The notes under the pieces were generated by a model. That model saw only the letters and a program-made list of their open reading frames with translations, was not told the origin of the DNA and did not search any database. From NCBI RefSeq assembly GCF_000011965.2, contig NC_006569.1:1-64000 (forward strand): a stretch of 64,000 bases of DNA. The letters run 5' to 3'. Positions 26,246 through 34,622 of the stretch are shown here, one piece after another. The first letter of the stretch is position 1, and every line of letters begins with the position of its first letter. A program made the position numbers and the translations under genes. The DNA is from Ruegeria pomeroyi DSS-3 (GTDB lineage: Bacteria; Pseudomonadota; Alphaproteobacteria; Rhodobacterales; Rhodobacteraceae).

Positions 26246-27454
26246 ATGGGGTTGCGCAACTTCTTTGACCGGATCGAGCCGAATTTCACCAAGGGCGGCA
26301 AATACGAAAAGCTGTTCCCCATCTACGAGATGGTCGAAAGCTTTATCTATACGCCCAAGACTGTGACGACGGCGGCGCCGCATGCCCGGTCTTATGTCGA
26401 TATGAAGCGGATCATGACCTATGTCGTGATCGCCACCATTCCCGCCATCCTGTGGGGGATGTGGAATACCGGCTATCAGGCCAATTCTGCCATCGCCATG
26501 CTGGGCGCCGACGCGGCCACCGGCTGGCGCATCGCCATCCTTCAGGCGCTCGGCATTTCGCTGGATGCGGCCAATCCGCTGGCCAATGTGGCGCACGGGT
26601 TCCTGTATTTCCTGCCGATCTACCTGACCACGCTGATTGTCGGCGGTATCTGGGAGGTGGTCTTTGCCACTGTGCGCGGGCATGAGGTGAACGAGGGCTT
26701 TCTGGTCACTTCGATGCTCTACACCCTGATCATGCCGGCCAGCGCGCCGCTGTGGCAGGTGGCGCTTGGCATCTCGTTTGGGGTGGTGATCGGGAAGGAA
26801 GTGTTTGGCGGCACCGGCAAGAACTTCCTCAACCCCGCGCTGGTCGGGCGTGCGTTCCTGTATTTCGCCTATCCCGCCAATATGTCGGGCGACAGCGTCT
26901 GGACCCCGGTCGACGGGTTTTCCGGCGCCACCGCGCTGGCGGTGTCGGCGGCGGATGGCTATCAGCAGCTGGCGACCAACGGCATCACCTGGATGGACGC
27001 CTTCTATGGCACCATTCAGGGCAGTTTCGGCGAAACCTCGACACTGGCCTGCCTGATCGGCCTTGCTTTCCTGTTGATGACGAAAATCGCCAACTGGCGC
27101 CTGATCGTGGGCAGCATGGCGGGCATGATCGGCTTTTCGCTGCTGCTCAATGTCATCGGGTCGGACAGCAACCCGATGTTCGCCATGCCGTGGTACTGGC
27201 ACCTGGTGCTGGGCGGCTATGCCTTTGGCCTGGCCTTCATGGTGACAGAGCCGGTTTCGGCCAGCCACACCAACACCGGCCGCTATATCTATGGCGCGCT
27301 GATCGGGGTGATGGTGGTGCTGATCCGGGTGATCAACCCGGCCTTCCCCGAGGGGATGATGCTGGCCATCCTGTTCGGCAACGTGTTTGCGCCGCTGATC
27401 GACTATTTCGTCGTGCAGGCCAACATCAAACGGAGGGCGCGCCGCCATGTCTGA
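26246..27454 (+). CDS. nqrB: Na+-NQR subunit B
   Basis: A 402-aa membrane subunit with about ten helices that carries the sodium channel and a covalent FMN. The ApbE target site is GFSGATALA with Thr229; [21 protein letters not shown] is a conserved NqrB/RnfD segment. The start follows an AGGAGGGCTGAGCCC stretch that spans the nqrA stop. It overlaps nqrC by 8 bp. Confidence 0.97.
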   Translation: MGLRNFFDRIEPNFTKGGKYEKLFPIYEMVESFIYTPKTVTTAAPHARSYVDMKRIMTYVVIATIPAILWGMWNTGYQANSAIAMLGADAATGWRIAILQALGISLDAANPLANVAHGFLYFLPIYLTTLIVGGIWEVVFATVRGHEVNEGFLVTSMLYTLIMPASAPLWQVALGISFGVVIGKEVFGGTGKNFLNPALVGRAFLYFAYPANMSGDSVWTPVDGFSGATALAVSAADGYQQLATNGITWMDAFYGTIQGSFGETSTLACLIGLAFLLMTKIANWRLIVGSMAGMIGFSLLLNVIGSDSNPMFAMPWYWHLVLGGYAFGLAFMVTEPVSASHTNTGRYIYGALIGVMVVLIRVINPAFPEGMMLAILFGNVFAPLIDYFVVQANIKRRARRHV

Positions 27455-28250
27455 GACGCAGAGCAAGGGCCTGATCGCCCGTTTCCTCGCCGCGCCGCCG
27501 GATTCGGTGGGCAAGACCATCTTTGTTGCCGTGGCCGTCTGTCTGGTCGCCTCGATGATCGTGTCCTCTGCCGCCGTCGCCCTGCGCCCGGTGCAAGAGG
27601 TCAACAAGCTCAAGGACAAGCAGATGAACATTCTGCAGGTCGCGGGGCTGTTCGAACCGGGCCAGAACGTGGCCGAGGCATTCAAGGCGTTTGAACCGCA
27701 GGTGCTGGAACTGACCACGGGCCGGTTCACCGACCAGTTCGACGCTGCCACATTCGATGACAAGGCCGCCGCCAACGATGCCGATCTGAGCCGCGCGCTG
27801 GATGACGACCCCGCCGGGATCGGCCGTCAGGCGCTTTACCGCACCGTCTATCTGCTGCGGGACGAAGCCGGTGGCATCGACAAGGTGATCCTGCCGATCC
27901 ATGGCTATGGCCTGTGGTCGACGCTCTATGGCTTTATCGCGGTCGAAGAGAACGGCAACGACATCTTTGGCCTGCAATTCTATCAGCACGGCGAGACGCC
28001 GGGCCTGGGCGCCGAGGTGGACAACCCGCGCTGGAAGGCGATGTGGAACGGCAAGAAGCTGCGCGACGATGCGGGCGATCTGCAGATCACCGTTGCCAAG
28101 TCGCAACCCGCCGCCGGTGCCGATTTCTATGTCGACGCGCTGGCCGGCGCCACGCTGACCTCGGTCGGGGTGGATAACCTGGTGCGGTTCTGGATGGGCG
28201 AGCAAGGCTATGCGCCCTTCCTCGAGGCCCTGAAAGCGGGAGAGATCTGA
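27447..28250 (+). CDS. nqrC: Na+-NQR subunit C
   Basis: A 267-aa subunit with one N-terminal membrane helix ([21 protein letters not shown]) and a periplasmic FMN-binding domain. The flavinylation site reads [10 protein letters not shown] with Thr236 as acceptor; the first position of the usual SGAT is Ala here. [14 protein letters not shown] and [12 protein letters not shown] are the expected NqrC segments. Its stop shares a base with the nqrD start. Confidence 0.96.
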   Translation: MSETQSKGLIARFLAAPPDSVGKTIFVAVAVCLVASMIVSSAAVALRPVQEVNKLKDKQMNILQVAGLFEPGQNVAEAFKAFEPQVLELTTGRFTDQFDAATFDDKAAANDADLSRALDDDPAGIGRQALYRTVYLLRDEAGGIDKVILPIHGYGLWSTLYGFIAVEENGNDIFGLQFYQHGETPGLGAEVDNPRWKAMWNGKKLRDDAGDLQITVAKSQPAAGADFYVDALAGATLTSVGVDNLVRFWMGEQGYAPFLEALKAGEI

Positions 28251-28903
28251 TGTCCCAGACCAAGAAAGAACTGCTGATCGATCCGCTGGTCGACAACAAC
28301 CCGATCACGCTTCAGGTGCTGGGCATCTGCTCGGCGCTGGCGGTCACCTCGTCGCTGCAGGTTGCCTTTGTCATGGCGCTGGCGGTGACCTTCGTGACGG
28401 CGTTCTCGTCCTTCTTCATCTCGATCCTGCGCAACCAGATCCCCAGCTCGATCCGGATCATCGTGCAAATGGTGATCATTGCCAGCCTCGTGATCCTGGT
28501 CGACCAGATCCTCAAGGCCTATGCCTTTGAAATCTCGAAGACCCTGTCGGTCTTTGTTGGCCTGATCATCACCAACTGCATCGTGATGGGCCGGGCCGAG
28601 GCATTTGCGATGAAGAACCCGCCGGTTGCCTCGTTCATCGACGGCTTCGGCAACGGTCTGGGTTACGGGCTGATCCTGATGCTGGTGGGCGTGATCCGCG
28701 AGCTGTTCGGCTCGGGCAGCCTGTTTGGCGTGACCATCCTGCAAACCGTTAACAACGGCGGCTGGTACGTGCCCAACGGTCTGTTGCTGCTGCCGCCTTC
28801 GGCGTTTTTCGTGATCGGCCTGTTGATCTGGGCCTTCCGCACCTGGAAGCCCAAGCAGATCGAGGAACGTGAATTCAAGATCCAGTCGGTGGAGGCGCAT
28901 TGA
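28250..28903 (+). CDS. nqrD: Na+-NQR subunit D
   Basis: A 217-aa six-helix membrane subunit which, with NqrE, holds an intramembrane Fe-S centre. [20 protein letters not shown] is the NqrD start; [19 protein letters not shown] carries the conserved Cys for the iron site. Start and stop overlap its neighbours by one base and three bases, so translation is coupled. Confidence 0.96.
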   Translation: MSQTKKELLIDPLVDNNPITLQVLGICSALAVTSSLQVAFVMALAVTFVTAFSSFFISILRNQIPSSIRIIVQMVIIASLVILVDQILKAYAFEISKTLSVFVGLIITNCIVMGRAEAFAMKNPPVASFIDGFGNGLGYGLILMLVGVIRELFGSGSLFGVTILQTVNNGGWYVPNGLLLLPPSAFFVIGLLIWAFRTWKPKQIEEREFKIQSVEAH

Positions 28904-29511
28904 TGGAAGGGCTGATTTCCCTCGCGGTCAAGGCCGTATTCGTCGAGAACCTGGCGCTCAGCTTCTTTCTCGGCATGTGTACCTTCATCGCGGTGTCCAA
29001 GAAGATCTCGACCGCATTGGGCCTGGGTATCTCGGTCATGGTGGTGCAGGCGATCACCGTGCCGGCCAACAACCTGCTGCTGAATACGCTCTTGAAACCG
29101 GGAGCGCTGGCCTGGGCGGGTTTCCCGGATGTGGACCTGACCTTCCTTGGTCTGATCTCGTATATCGGGGTGATCGCGGCGATGGTGCAGATCCTCGAGA
29201 TGATCCTCGATAAGTATTTCCCGCCGCTCTATAACGCACTTGGCATCTTCCTGCCGCTGATCACGGTGAACTGCGCCATTCTGGGCGGTTCTCTGTTCAT
29301 GGTGGAGCGTGACTACAACTTTGCCGAGGCGACGACCTATGGCCTGTCCTCGGGCTTTGGCTGGGCGCTGGCCATCACCGCCATGGCGGGCGTGCGCGAG
29401 AAGCTGAAATATTCCGACGTGCCGGACGGGCTTCAGGGTCTGGGCATCACCTTCATTACCGCGGGGCTGATGGCGATGGCCTTCATGTCCTTCTCGGGCG
29501 TCAAACTGTAA
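28903..29511 (+). CDS. nqrE: Na+-NQR subunit E
   Basis: A 202-aa six-helix membrane subunit, pseudo-symmetric to Nqr[21 protein letters not shown] and [20 protein letters not shown] each supply a Cys of the NqrD/E iron site. ATG is within the nqrD stop (TGATGG); a TTG one codon upstream is not needed. nqrF follows after 12 bp with GGGGGCGGA as ribosome site. Confidence 0.96.
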   Translation: MEGLISLAVKAVFVENLALSFFLGMCTFIAVSKKISTALGLGISVMVVQAITVPANNLLLNTLLKPGALAWAGFPDVDLTFLGLISYIGVIAAMVQILEMILDKYFPPLYNALGIFLPLITVNCAILGGSLFMVERDYNFAEATTYGLSSGFGWALAITAMAGVREKLKYSDVPDGLQGLGITFITAGLMAMAFMSFSGVKL

Positions 29512-29523
29512 GGGGGCGGACAG

Positions 29524-30744
29524 ATGGAAACCTTTTCGCTGGGCGTCGTCCTCTTTACCCTGATCGTGATCGCGCTGGTTGGCGTGATCCTGATGGCCCG
29601 CTCGCGGCTGGTCTCGACCGGCAATGTGAACATCACCATCAACGGCGAGAAGACGATCTCGGTCCCCGCCGGTGGCAAGCTGTTGCAGACGCTGGCGGCC
29701 GAGAAACTGTTCGTGCCCTCGGCCTGTGGCGGCGGCGGTACCTGCGCGCAATGCCGGGTCAAGATCCATTCGGGGGGCGGCTCGATCCTGCCGACCGAGG
29801 AAAGCCACATCACCAAGCGCGAGGCCGCCTGTGGTGACCGCCTGTCCTGTCAGGTCGCGGTCAAGCAGGACATGGATATCGAGGTGCCGGAAGAGGTGTT
29901 CGGCGTCAAGAAATGGCGCTGCAAGGTGCGCTCGAACGACAACGTGGCCACCTTCATCAAGGCGCTGGTGCTGGAGCTGCCCGAGGGCGAGAACGTCAAT
30001 TTCCGCGCCGGTGGCTATATCCAGATCGAGGCCCCCGCGCACCAGCTGGCCTATACCGATTTCGATGTTCAGGACGAGTATCGCGAGGATTGGGACCGCT
30101 TCAATCTGTGGCAGTACAAATCCGTCGTGAACGAACCGGTCGAACGCGCCTATTCGATGGCCAACTATCCCGAGGAGAAGGGCATCATCATGCTCAACGT
30201 CCGGGTCGCCTCGCCCCCGCCGGGCAGCAGCGACATTCCGGCCGGCAAAATGTCGTCTTATATCTTCAACCTGAAGCCGGGCGATGAGGTCACCATCTCG
30301 GGTCCCTTCGGCGAGTTCTTTGCCCGCGATACCGACAAGGAAATGGTGTTCATCGGCGGTGGCGCCGGTATGGCACCGATGCGCAGCCATATCTTCGACC
30401 AGCTCAAGCGGTTGAAGAGCAAGCGCAAGATCTCGTTCTGGTACGGCGCGCGCTCGAAGAAAGAGATGTTCTTTGTCGAGGATTTCGACATGCTGGCTGC
30501 CGAGAACCCCAATTTCGAATGGCATGTGGCCCTGTCGGACGCGCAGCCCGAGGATGACTGGAAAGGCTATACCGGCTTCATCCACAACGTGCTGTTCGAA
30601 GAGTATCTCAAGAACCATCCCGCACCCGAGGATTGCGAGTTCTACATGTGTGGACCGCCGATCATGAACCAGTCGGTGATCAACATGCTGCTGGAACTGG
30701 GTGTGGATCGCGAAGACATCATGCTCGACGATTTCGGGGGATGA
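29524..30744 (+). CDS. nqrF: Na+-NQR subunit F (NADH dehydrogenase)
   Basis: A 406-aa entry subunit: one N-terminal membrane helix ([18 protein letters not shown]), a [2Fe-2S] ferredoxin domain at about 35-125 with [15 protein letters not shown] and the distal Cys in DRLSCQV, then FAD ([13 protein letters not shown]) and NADH ([26 protein letters not shown]) domains. Full length. Last gene of the structural run; a hairpin follows. Confidence 0.97.
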   Translation: METFSLGVVLFTLIVIALVGVILMARSRLVSTGNVNITINGEKTISVPAGGKLLQTLAAEKLFVPSACGGGGTCAQCRVKIHSGGGSILPTEESHITKREAACGDRLSCQVAVKQDMDIEVPEEVFGVKKWRCKVRSNDNVATFIKALVLELPEGENVNFRAGGYIQIEAPAHQLAYTDFDVQDEYREDWDRFNLWQYKSVVNEPVERAYSMANYPEEKGIIMLNVRVASPPPGSSDIPAGKMSSYIFNLKPGDEVTISGPFGEFFARDTDKEMVFIGGGAGMAPMRSHIFDQLKRLKSKRKISFWYGARSKKEMFFVEDFDMLAAENPNFEWHVALSDAQPEDDWKGYTGFIHNVLFEEYLKNHPAPEDCEFYMCGPPIMNQSVINMLLELGVDREDIMLDDFGG

Positions 30745-30751
30745 ACAAGAA

Positions 30752-30777
30752 ACACCGGTGCTGACAGGCACCGGTGT
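30752..30777 (+). terminator. Hairpin terminator after nqrF
   Basis: Perfect 10-bp stem ACACCGGTGC / GCACCGGTGT with a 6-nt loop, 7 bp after the nqrF stop, followed by CTTCG rather than a long T-run. It probably ends or attenuates the nqrABCDEF message before the convergent CBS gene. Confidence 0.7.
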
Positions 30778-30794
30778 CTTCGTATCCGCGCCCA

Positions 30795-30841
30795 AGATTA
30801 TTCTGCGAATAATCTCAGGAGAAAATTCGCAGAATTTTCTC
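30795..30841. repeat. Tandem pair of AT-rich palindromes with 3-nt centres
   Basis: Two palindromes three bases apart: AGATTATTC-TGC-GAATAATCT (30795-30815) and GAGAAAATTC-GCA-GAATTTTCTC (30819-30841). Both are perfect, AT-rich in a GC-rich genome, and built alike. They sit between the convergent nqrF and CBS genes. A similar pair lies between gcvT and gcvH, and two single palindromes of this design lie inside pcaH and pcaC. Confidence 0.75.
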
Positions 30842-30858
30842 GGGGCTTCACTGATGGG

Positions 30859-31383
30859 TCAGCCGACGATCATCTGCTTCATCTTCAATGCTTCGTATTC
30901 CAGTTCCCTCAGGCGGAAGTTCACCACGTCGCCGATGGTGATCATGCCGCAGAGCTTGCCGTCGCGCATCACCGGCAGGTGGCGGAACCGGCCTTCGGTC
31001 ATCCGTTTGAGCACCACGTTCAGCGTTTCGTCGGGCGCGCAGGTCTGCACCGCGCGCGTCATCAGCCCCTCGGCCTGCTGGGGCAGGGTCTGGCCCGGCG
31101 TATCGGCCATGCGGCGCACGATGTCGCGCTCGGAGAGGATGCCCAGCAGGGCACCGTTCTGATCTGTGACCAGAACCGCGCCGATCCGCTTGTCCTTCAA
31201 CACGCCGACGACCTGGCCGATCGTGTCGCCCGGTCTGACCGAAAACACCGCCTCGCCCTTGCCGCCAAGCAGATCGGCAACGGTCGACTGTGACTGGGCC
31301 AGGTTCGAACTGGCCGACTGGCTATAGGTCGTCTTCTCGGCCTTGTCGCCACGTGTCGGGGCCTGATATGAGGATGGGGCCAT
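30859..31383 (-). CDS. CBS-domain pair protein
   Basis: A 174-aa cytosolic protein: a low-complexity N-terminus (about 35 residues) followed by two CBS domains at roughly 45-100 and 105-165 (DKRIGAVLVTDQNGALLGIL; EGRFRHLPVMRDGKLCGMIT). Such stand-alone CBS pairs usually bind adenine nucleotides or NADH and act as energy sensors. It lies opposite to and between nqrF and the nqr maturation genes. The partner is unknown. Confidence 0.88.
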   Translation of the reverse strand: MAPSSYQAPTRGDKAEKTTYSQSASSNLAQSQSTVADLLGGKGEAVFSVRPGDTIGQVVGVLKDKRIGAVLVTDQNGALLGILSERDIVRRMADTPGQTLPQQAEGLMTRAVQTCAPDETLNVVLKRMTEGRFRHLPVMRDGKLCGMITIGDVVNFRLRELEYEALKMKQMIVG

Positions 31384-31490
31384 GGGCTGGGTCTCCTGCT
31401 TGCTTGTTGCGGCTTACCCCCATCTTACCCGGGCATCCCGATCCGCAAAGGGCCAATCGGCCGCAGCCAGGACAAAACCGCAGCCCGCCC

Positions 31491-31679
31491 ATGTTCGACA
31501 CCCTGTACCTGACCCCGGCCAGCGCGGCGCTGATCTTTTTCATGGTCGTCGTCTGTGGCCATGGCTACCGCAAAAGCTGGAAGGCCGAGCCACCCGCGCC
31601 GCGCTGGCATCTCTGGGCCTATGGGCTGCCGGCGGCAATCGGCCTTCTGACGCTGGCCTTCCTGCCGCTCAAGGGCTGA
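31491..31679 (+). CDS. Small two-helix membrane protein in the nqr region
   Basis: A 62-aa protein with two hydrophobic helices (LTPASAALIFFMVVVCGHGY and HLWAYGLPAAIGLLTLAFL) joined by a basic loop. The open frame extends upstream, but the chosen ATG gives a compact membrane protein; no strong Shine-Dalgarno is visible. It is 64 bp before apbE, on the nqr strand, so it may belong to the Na+-NQR set. No family recognised. Confidence 0.55.
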   Translation: MFDTLYLTPASAALIFFMVVVCGHGYRKSWKAEPPAPRWHLWAYGLPAAIGLLTLAFLPLKG

Positions 31680-31742
31680 GCCGGTTTGACTCCGCCGCGC
31701 CGCTGGCCTATGCCGCAGCAGCGAAATATCCGAGGTTGGCCC

Positions 31743-32771
31743 ATGGTCCGTTGGCTTGCACTGCCCGTTGCCCTCATGCTGTCCGGCTGTCTTTTCGAGG
31801 CCGAACCGGAGGTGGTGAAACTCTCTGGCGACACGATGGGAACGACCTATCACATCACGGCCATCGGCGCGGATCTGGACGCCGAGGCGCTGGGGGCCGC
31901 GGTCGAAGTGACGCTGGCCGCCGTGAACGCCAAGATGTCGAACTGGGACCCGAAGTCCGAGGTTTCGACCTTCTCGGCCCGAACTGACACAGCGCCGATG
32001 CCGGTCTCACCCGAGTTTGTCACTGTGATCGGGGCCGCCAACCAGGTTCATGCACAATCGGGGGGCAAGTTCGACATCACGCTGGGCCCGCTGATCGAGC
32101 TGTGGGGCTTTGGCCCACGCAAGCCCGAGGATCCGATCCCCTCGGATGCCGAGATTGCCAGCGCGCTTCAGGGCGTTGGGCAGGCGCGGCTGCTGACGCT
32201 GGATACGGCTGGTGGGACTCTGGCCAAGGCGCGGCCCGAGACGGGTATCAACCTGAGCGCCATTGCCAAGGGATACGGTGTTGACGCGGTGGCCGAGACC
32301 CTGCGCGGGTTCGAGATCGACGATTACATGGTCGAGATCGGCGGCGATCTGGTGACGCGCGGCAAGAACGACAAGGGCGAGGCCTGGCGCATCGGCATCG
32401 AGCGGCCCGACCGGGGCGCGCAAACCGTGCAACTGGTGGTGCCAATCAGCGATTACGGCATGGCGACCTCGGGCGATTATCGCAACTATTTCGAGCATCA
32501 GGGCCAGCGCTATTCCCATATCCTCGATCCGGTCACCGGGCGTCCCGTCACCCATCGCACCACCTCGGTCACCGTGATTGCCGACAGTGCCATGATGGCC
32601 GATGCCTGGGCCACCGCGATGCTGGTTCTGGGGCTGGACCAGGGGCTGAAGGTTGCAGAGGCGCATAAACTTGCCGTGTTCTTCATCGAAAGGGATGCGC
32701 AAGACGGCGCCGAGGCTTATATGACGGCCCAGAGCAGTGCCTTCGCCGATCTGCTCAACGCCGCCGACTGA
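31743..32771 (+). CDS. apbE: FAD:protein FMN transferase ApbE (lipoprotein)
   Basis: A 342-aa periplasmic flavin transferase that attaches FMN through a phosphoester to Thr in SGAT-type sites; expected targets here are NqrB and NqrC, and by motif also NosR. Lipobox LSGC at about residue 15. Family signatures: SGDTMGTTYHITA, VNAKMSNWDPKSEVSTF, GINLSAIAKGYGVDAVA, EIGGDLVTRGKN and YSHILDPVTGRPVTHRTTSV with the Mg2+-binding Asp. The ATG at MVRWLALPVALM gives a proper lipoprotein signal. nqrM follows 20 bp downstream. Confidence 0.95.
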   Translation: MVRWLALPVALMLSGCLFEAEPEVVKLSGDTMGTTYHITAIGADLDAEALGAAVEVTLAAVNAKMSNWDPKSEVSTFSARTDTAPMPVSPEFVTVIGAANQVHAQSGGKFDITLGPLIELWGFGPRKPEDPIPSDAEIASALQGVGQARLLTLDTAGGTLAKARPETGINLSAIAKGYGVDAVAETLRGFEIDDYMVEIGGDLVTRGKNDKGEAWRIGIERPDRGAQTVQLVVPISDYGMATSGDYRNYFEHQGQRYSHILDPVTGRPVTHRTTSVTVIADSAMMADAWATAMLVLGLDQGLKVAEAHKLAVFFIERDAQDGAEAYMTAQSSAFADLLNAAD

Positions 32772-32791
32772 CACCGCGAAAGGGTATCGCC

Positions 32792-33028
32792 ATGACCACC
32801 TTCCTGCTGGCCTTCTTCCTGTTGATGATCGTCATGTTGGGAATGTCGCTGGGCGTGATGCTGATGGGCAAGCGGATCAAGGGCAGTTGCGGTGGGCTCA
32901 ACGCGATCTCGGGGGCGGACCGCTGCGTCGTCTGCTCCAAGGAGATCGACCCCGACAGCCCGCTGCGTGACCGGCTGCAATGCCCCCGCGCGCGCAAGAT
33001 GGCCGAGCGGCTGCAGGACGCGGACTGA
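32792..33028 (+). CDS. nqrM: Na+-NQR maturation protein NqrM
   Basis: A 78-aa protein (DUF539) needed for iron delivery to the NqrD/NqrE cluster. One N-terminal helix (FLLAFFLLMIVMLGMSLGVM) and four Cys in GSCGG, RCVVC and LQCPRA, the pattern known for NqrM. It directly follows apbE, as in many nqr loci. Confidence 0.94.
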   Translation: MTTFLLAFFLLMIVMLGMSLGVMLMGKRIKGSCGGLNAISGADRCVVCSKEIDPDSPLRDRLQCPRARKMAERLQDAD

Positions 33029-33040
33029 GCCTGCGAGGCC

Positions 33041-34216
33041 TCAGTCGCGCACCAGGAAACCCGACGAGATATTGGTGGCCATGCGAATGGCCTGTGTGCG
33101 GTTGTCGCAATTGGATTTCGACAGGATCGACTTGACCTGTGAATTGATCGTGTCGAGCGAACGGCCACGCTCTTCGGCGATCTGTTTGTTGGTCTTGCCT
33201 TCGGCCATCAACTCGAACACTGCGCATTCGGCCTCGCTCAGGTCGAACAGTGCCGCGATCGTGGGCATTTCCAGCCGATAGGTGCGGCTGGTATCGGTAC
33301 TCATCAGCAGAAAGCCGTCCAGCGCCTGCTCGCCGATTTCACGGGCCTTGTGCAGGGGAGAGATGTCGATGCACAGCGCGTCGCCGATACGGGCGTCGCT
33401 TTGATGATCGGCCTCCAACGCTTCCTTGCGGGGGCGGGCGCCGAATCTGCCATGTTGCTGCGGATCACCCAGCAGGGTGCGGGCGCGGCTCAGATCGTCA
33501 TCGCTGCGAAAGCTCAGCTTGCCCTGCGGGTCGCGGCGGAACACGCCGCTTTCTTCGGACTGGCGGCGGAACTCCTCGTTGCCGGCGATCACGTTCATGC
33601 GCTCGTCCAGAACGCAGAACCCCACATCCAATTTGTCCAGCGCGTTCAGAACCGTCTGATGCCGTTTCTGTACCGCCTGAATCGGGCGCCCGATGCTGAG
33701 CGCCTTGGCAATATGCGGCAACAATCGCGATGCGCGCGCCAACCGCTGCGGCAGGTCGTCAGAGGCGTCCGAGCCGAACTGCATGGAAAACCGGTCGTGA
33801 AACAACTGATCCTTGTTCAACAGCGCGCCACAGCGATAGCGGATGCCATATTGCATCATCGTTTTCTGATTGGGACGCGCCAGCAGTTCGGCCTCGGATG
33901 CGGCCAGCACCGAATCGGGAATCAGCTGGATATCGTCGGTCGCACGGGAATGACGGGCAAAAACGGCCTGATCGGCGATTTCCAGATCGTTGTGCTGGTT
34001 CAGATACCCTTCGACCAGATCGATCTGATAGGTGTCGCTGAAATGCGAGGCCAGCAGATGCGGCTGATCGCCCGGCGTTTCGACCTCGAAAATCATTGCA
34101 CCGATCCCGCCGGCATAGCGCGCGATTCGAGTCAGAAGCTCCGGCCACTTTCCAGGGTCCAGCGCGGCGTCGTAAATTGAGAGAACGAGTTGATCGTGCT
34201 GGTCAGTCGGGGCCAT
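33041..34216 (-). CDS. LuxR-type transcriptional regulator
   Basis: A 391-aa regulator with a C-terminal LuxR HTH (LSEAECAVFELMAEGKTNKQ then IAEERGRSLDTINSQVKSIL) and a middle region (DKLDVGFCVLDERMNVIAGN) that looks PAS-like. I see no receiver domain and no AHL-binding signature, and there is no luxI nearby. An earlier in-frame ATG at 34267 would add 17 residues; neither start has a strong ribosome site. Convergent with nqrM, divergent from the RoxA-like gene. Target unknown. Confidence 0.85.
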   Translation of the reverse strand: MAPTDQHDQLVLSIYDAALDPGKWPELLTRIARYAGGIGAMIFEVETPGDQPHLLASHFSDTYQIDLVEGYLNQHNDLEIADQAVFARHSRATDDIQLIPDSVLAASEAELLARPNQKTMMQYGIRYRCGALLNKDQLFHDRFSMQFGSDASDDLPQRLARASRLLPHIAKALSIGRPIQAVQKRHQTVLNALDKLDVGFCVLDERMNVIAGNEEFRRQSEESGVFRRDPQGKLSFRSDDDLSRARTLLGDPQQHGRFGARPRKEALEADHQSDARIGDALCIDISPLHKAREIGEQALDGFLLMSTDTSRTYRLEMPTIAALFDLSEAECAVFELMAEGKTNKQIAEERGRSLDTINSQVKSILSKSNCDNRTQAIRMATNISSGFLVRD

Positions 34217-34622
34217 GGGTCTTGATGATTCGATGGGTCTTTTCACGAATATAGCGTGTTTCACCATTTCGGGTGATTATTGTCACGTATCCAAGCCTTA
34301 CCCTACGTCTCATTGATAACTGAGAGTGAGTGGCTCGGTACAATTTATAGTCTTGCTGAGTTGGTGTCCGCGGAAGACCGTTCACCGAACCGTGCAGGGT
34401 CCCGCCGGGGAAATTACGACCCGGTCCTGAGCCAAGGGCGGTTGAACGCGGATCACCACTCAGCATCCTAGATGGATTGCGCGTTAGAAATAGGCGACCT
34501 GAAAAATTGCAGAAGACATTTGAAAAACACGCAAGGGTGGCGGCAGAATGGTGTTGCCGCCCTTTCGTTTTCCCGCCCGACGGCGCGGGAGGCCCCAGGG
34601 ACAACAGACCGGAGGTAGATTG
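34217..34622. other. Intergenic region with an orphan terminator-like hairpin
   Basis: A 406-bp non-coding region between divergent genes. At 34534-34571 there is a GGCGGCA / TGCCGCC stem, flanked by further weak pairs and followed by CTTTCGTTTT, which looks like a Rho-independent terminator on the plus strand although no plus-strand gene precedes it. A TACAAT hexamer near 34340 could be a -10 box. The stretch could therefore hold a small RNA of about 200 nt or be an attenuated leader of the next gene. AGACCGGAGGTAGATTG gives the ribosome site of that gene. Confidence 0.4.
34534..34571 (+). terminator. Terminator-like hairpin in the leader region
   Basis: 7-bp perfect core stem (GGCGGCA / TGCCGCC) with a 9-nt loop and a downstream T-rich tract. 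No annotated gene ends here; it is 52 bp upstream of the RoxA-like start. Confidence 0.6.

Noticed and set aside
24898-30744. Rnf complex instead of Na+-NQR
   Set aside because: Subunit F has the ferredoxin plus FAD/NADH domains of NqrF, subunit A lacks ferredoxin motifs, and nqrM follows; these define Na+-NQR.
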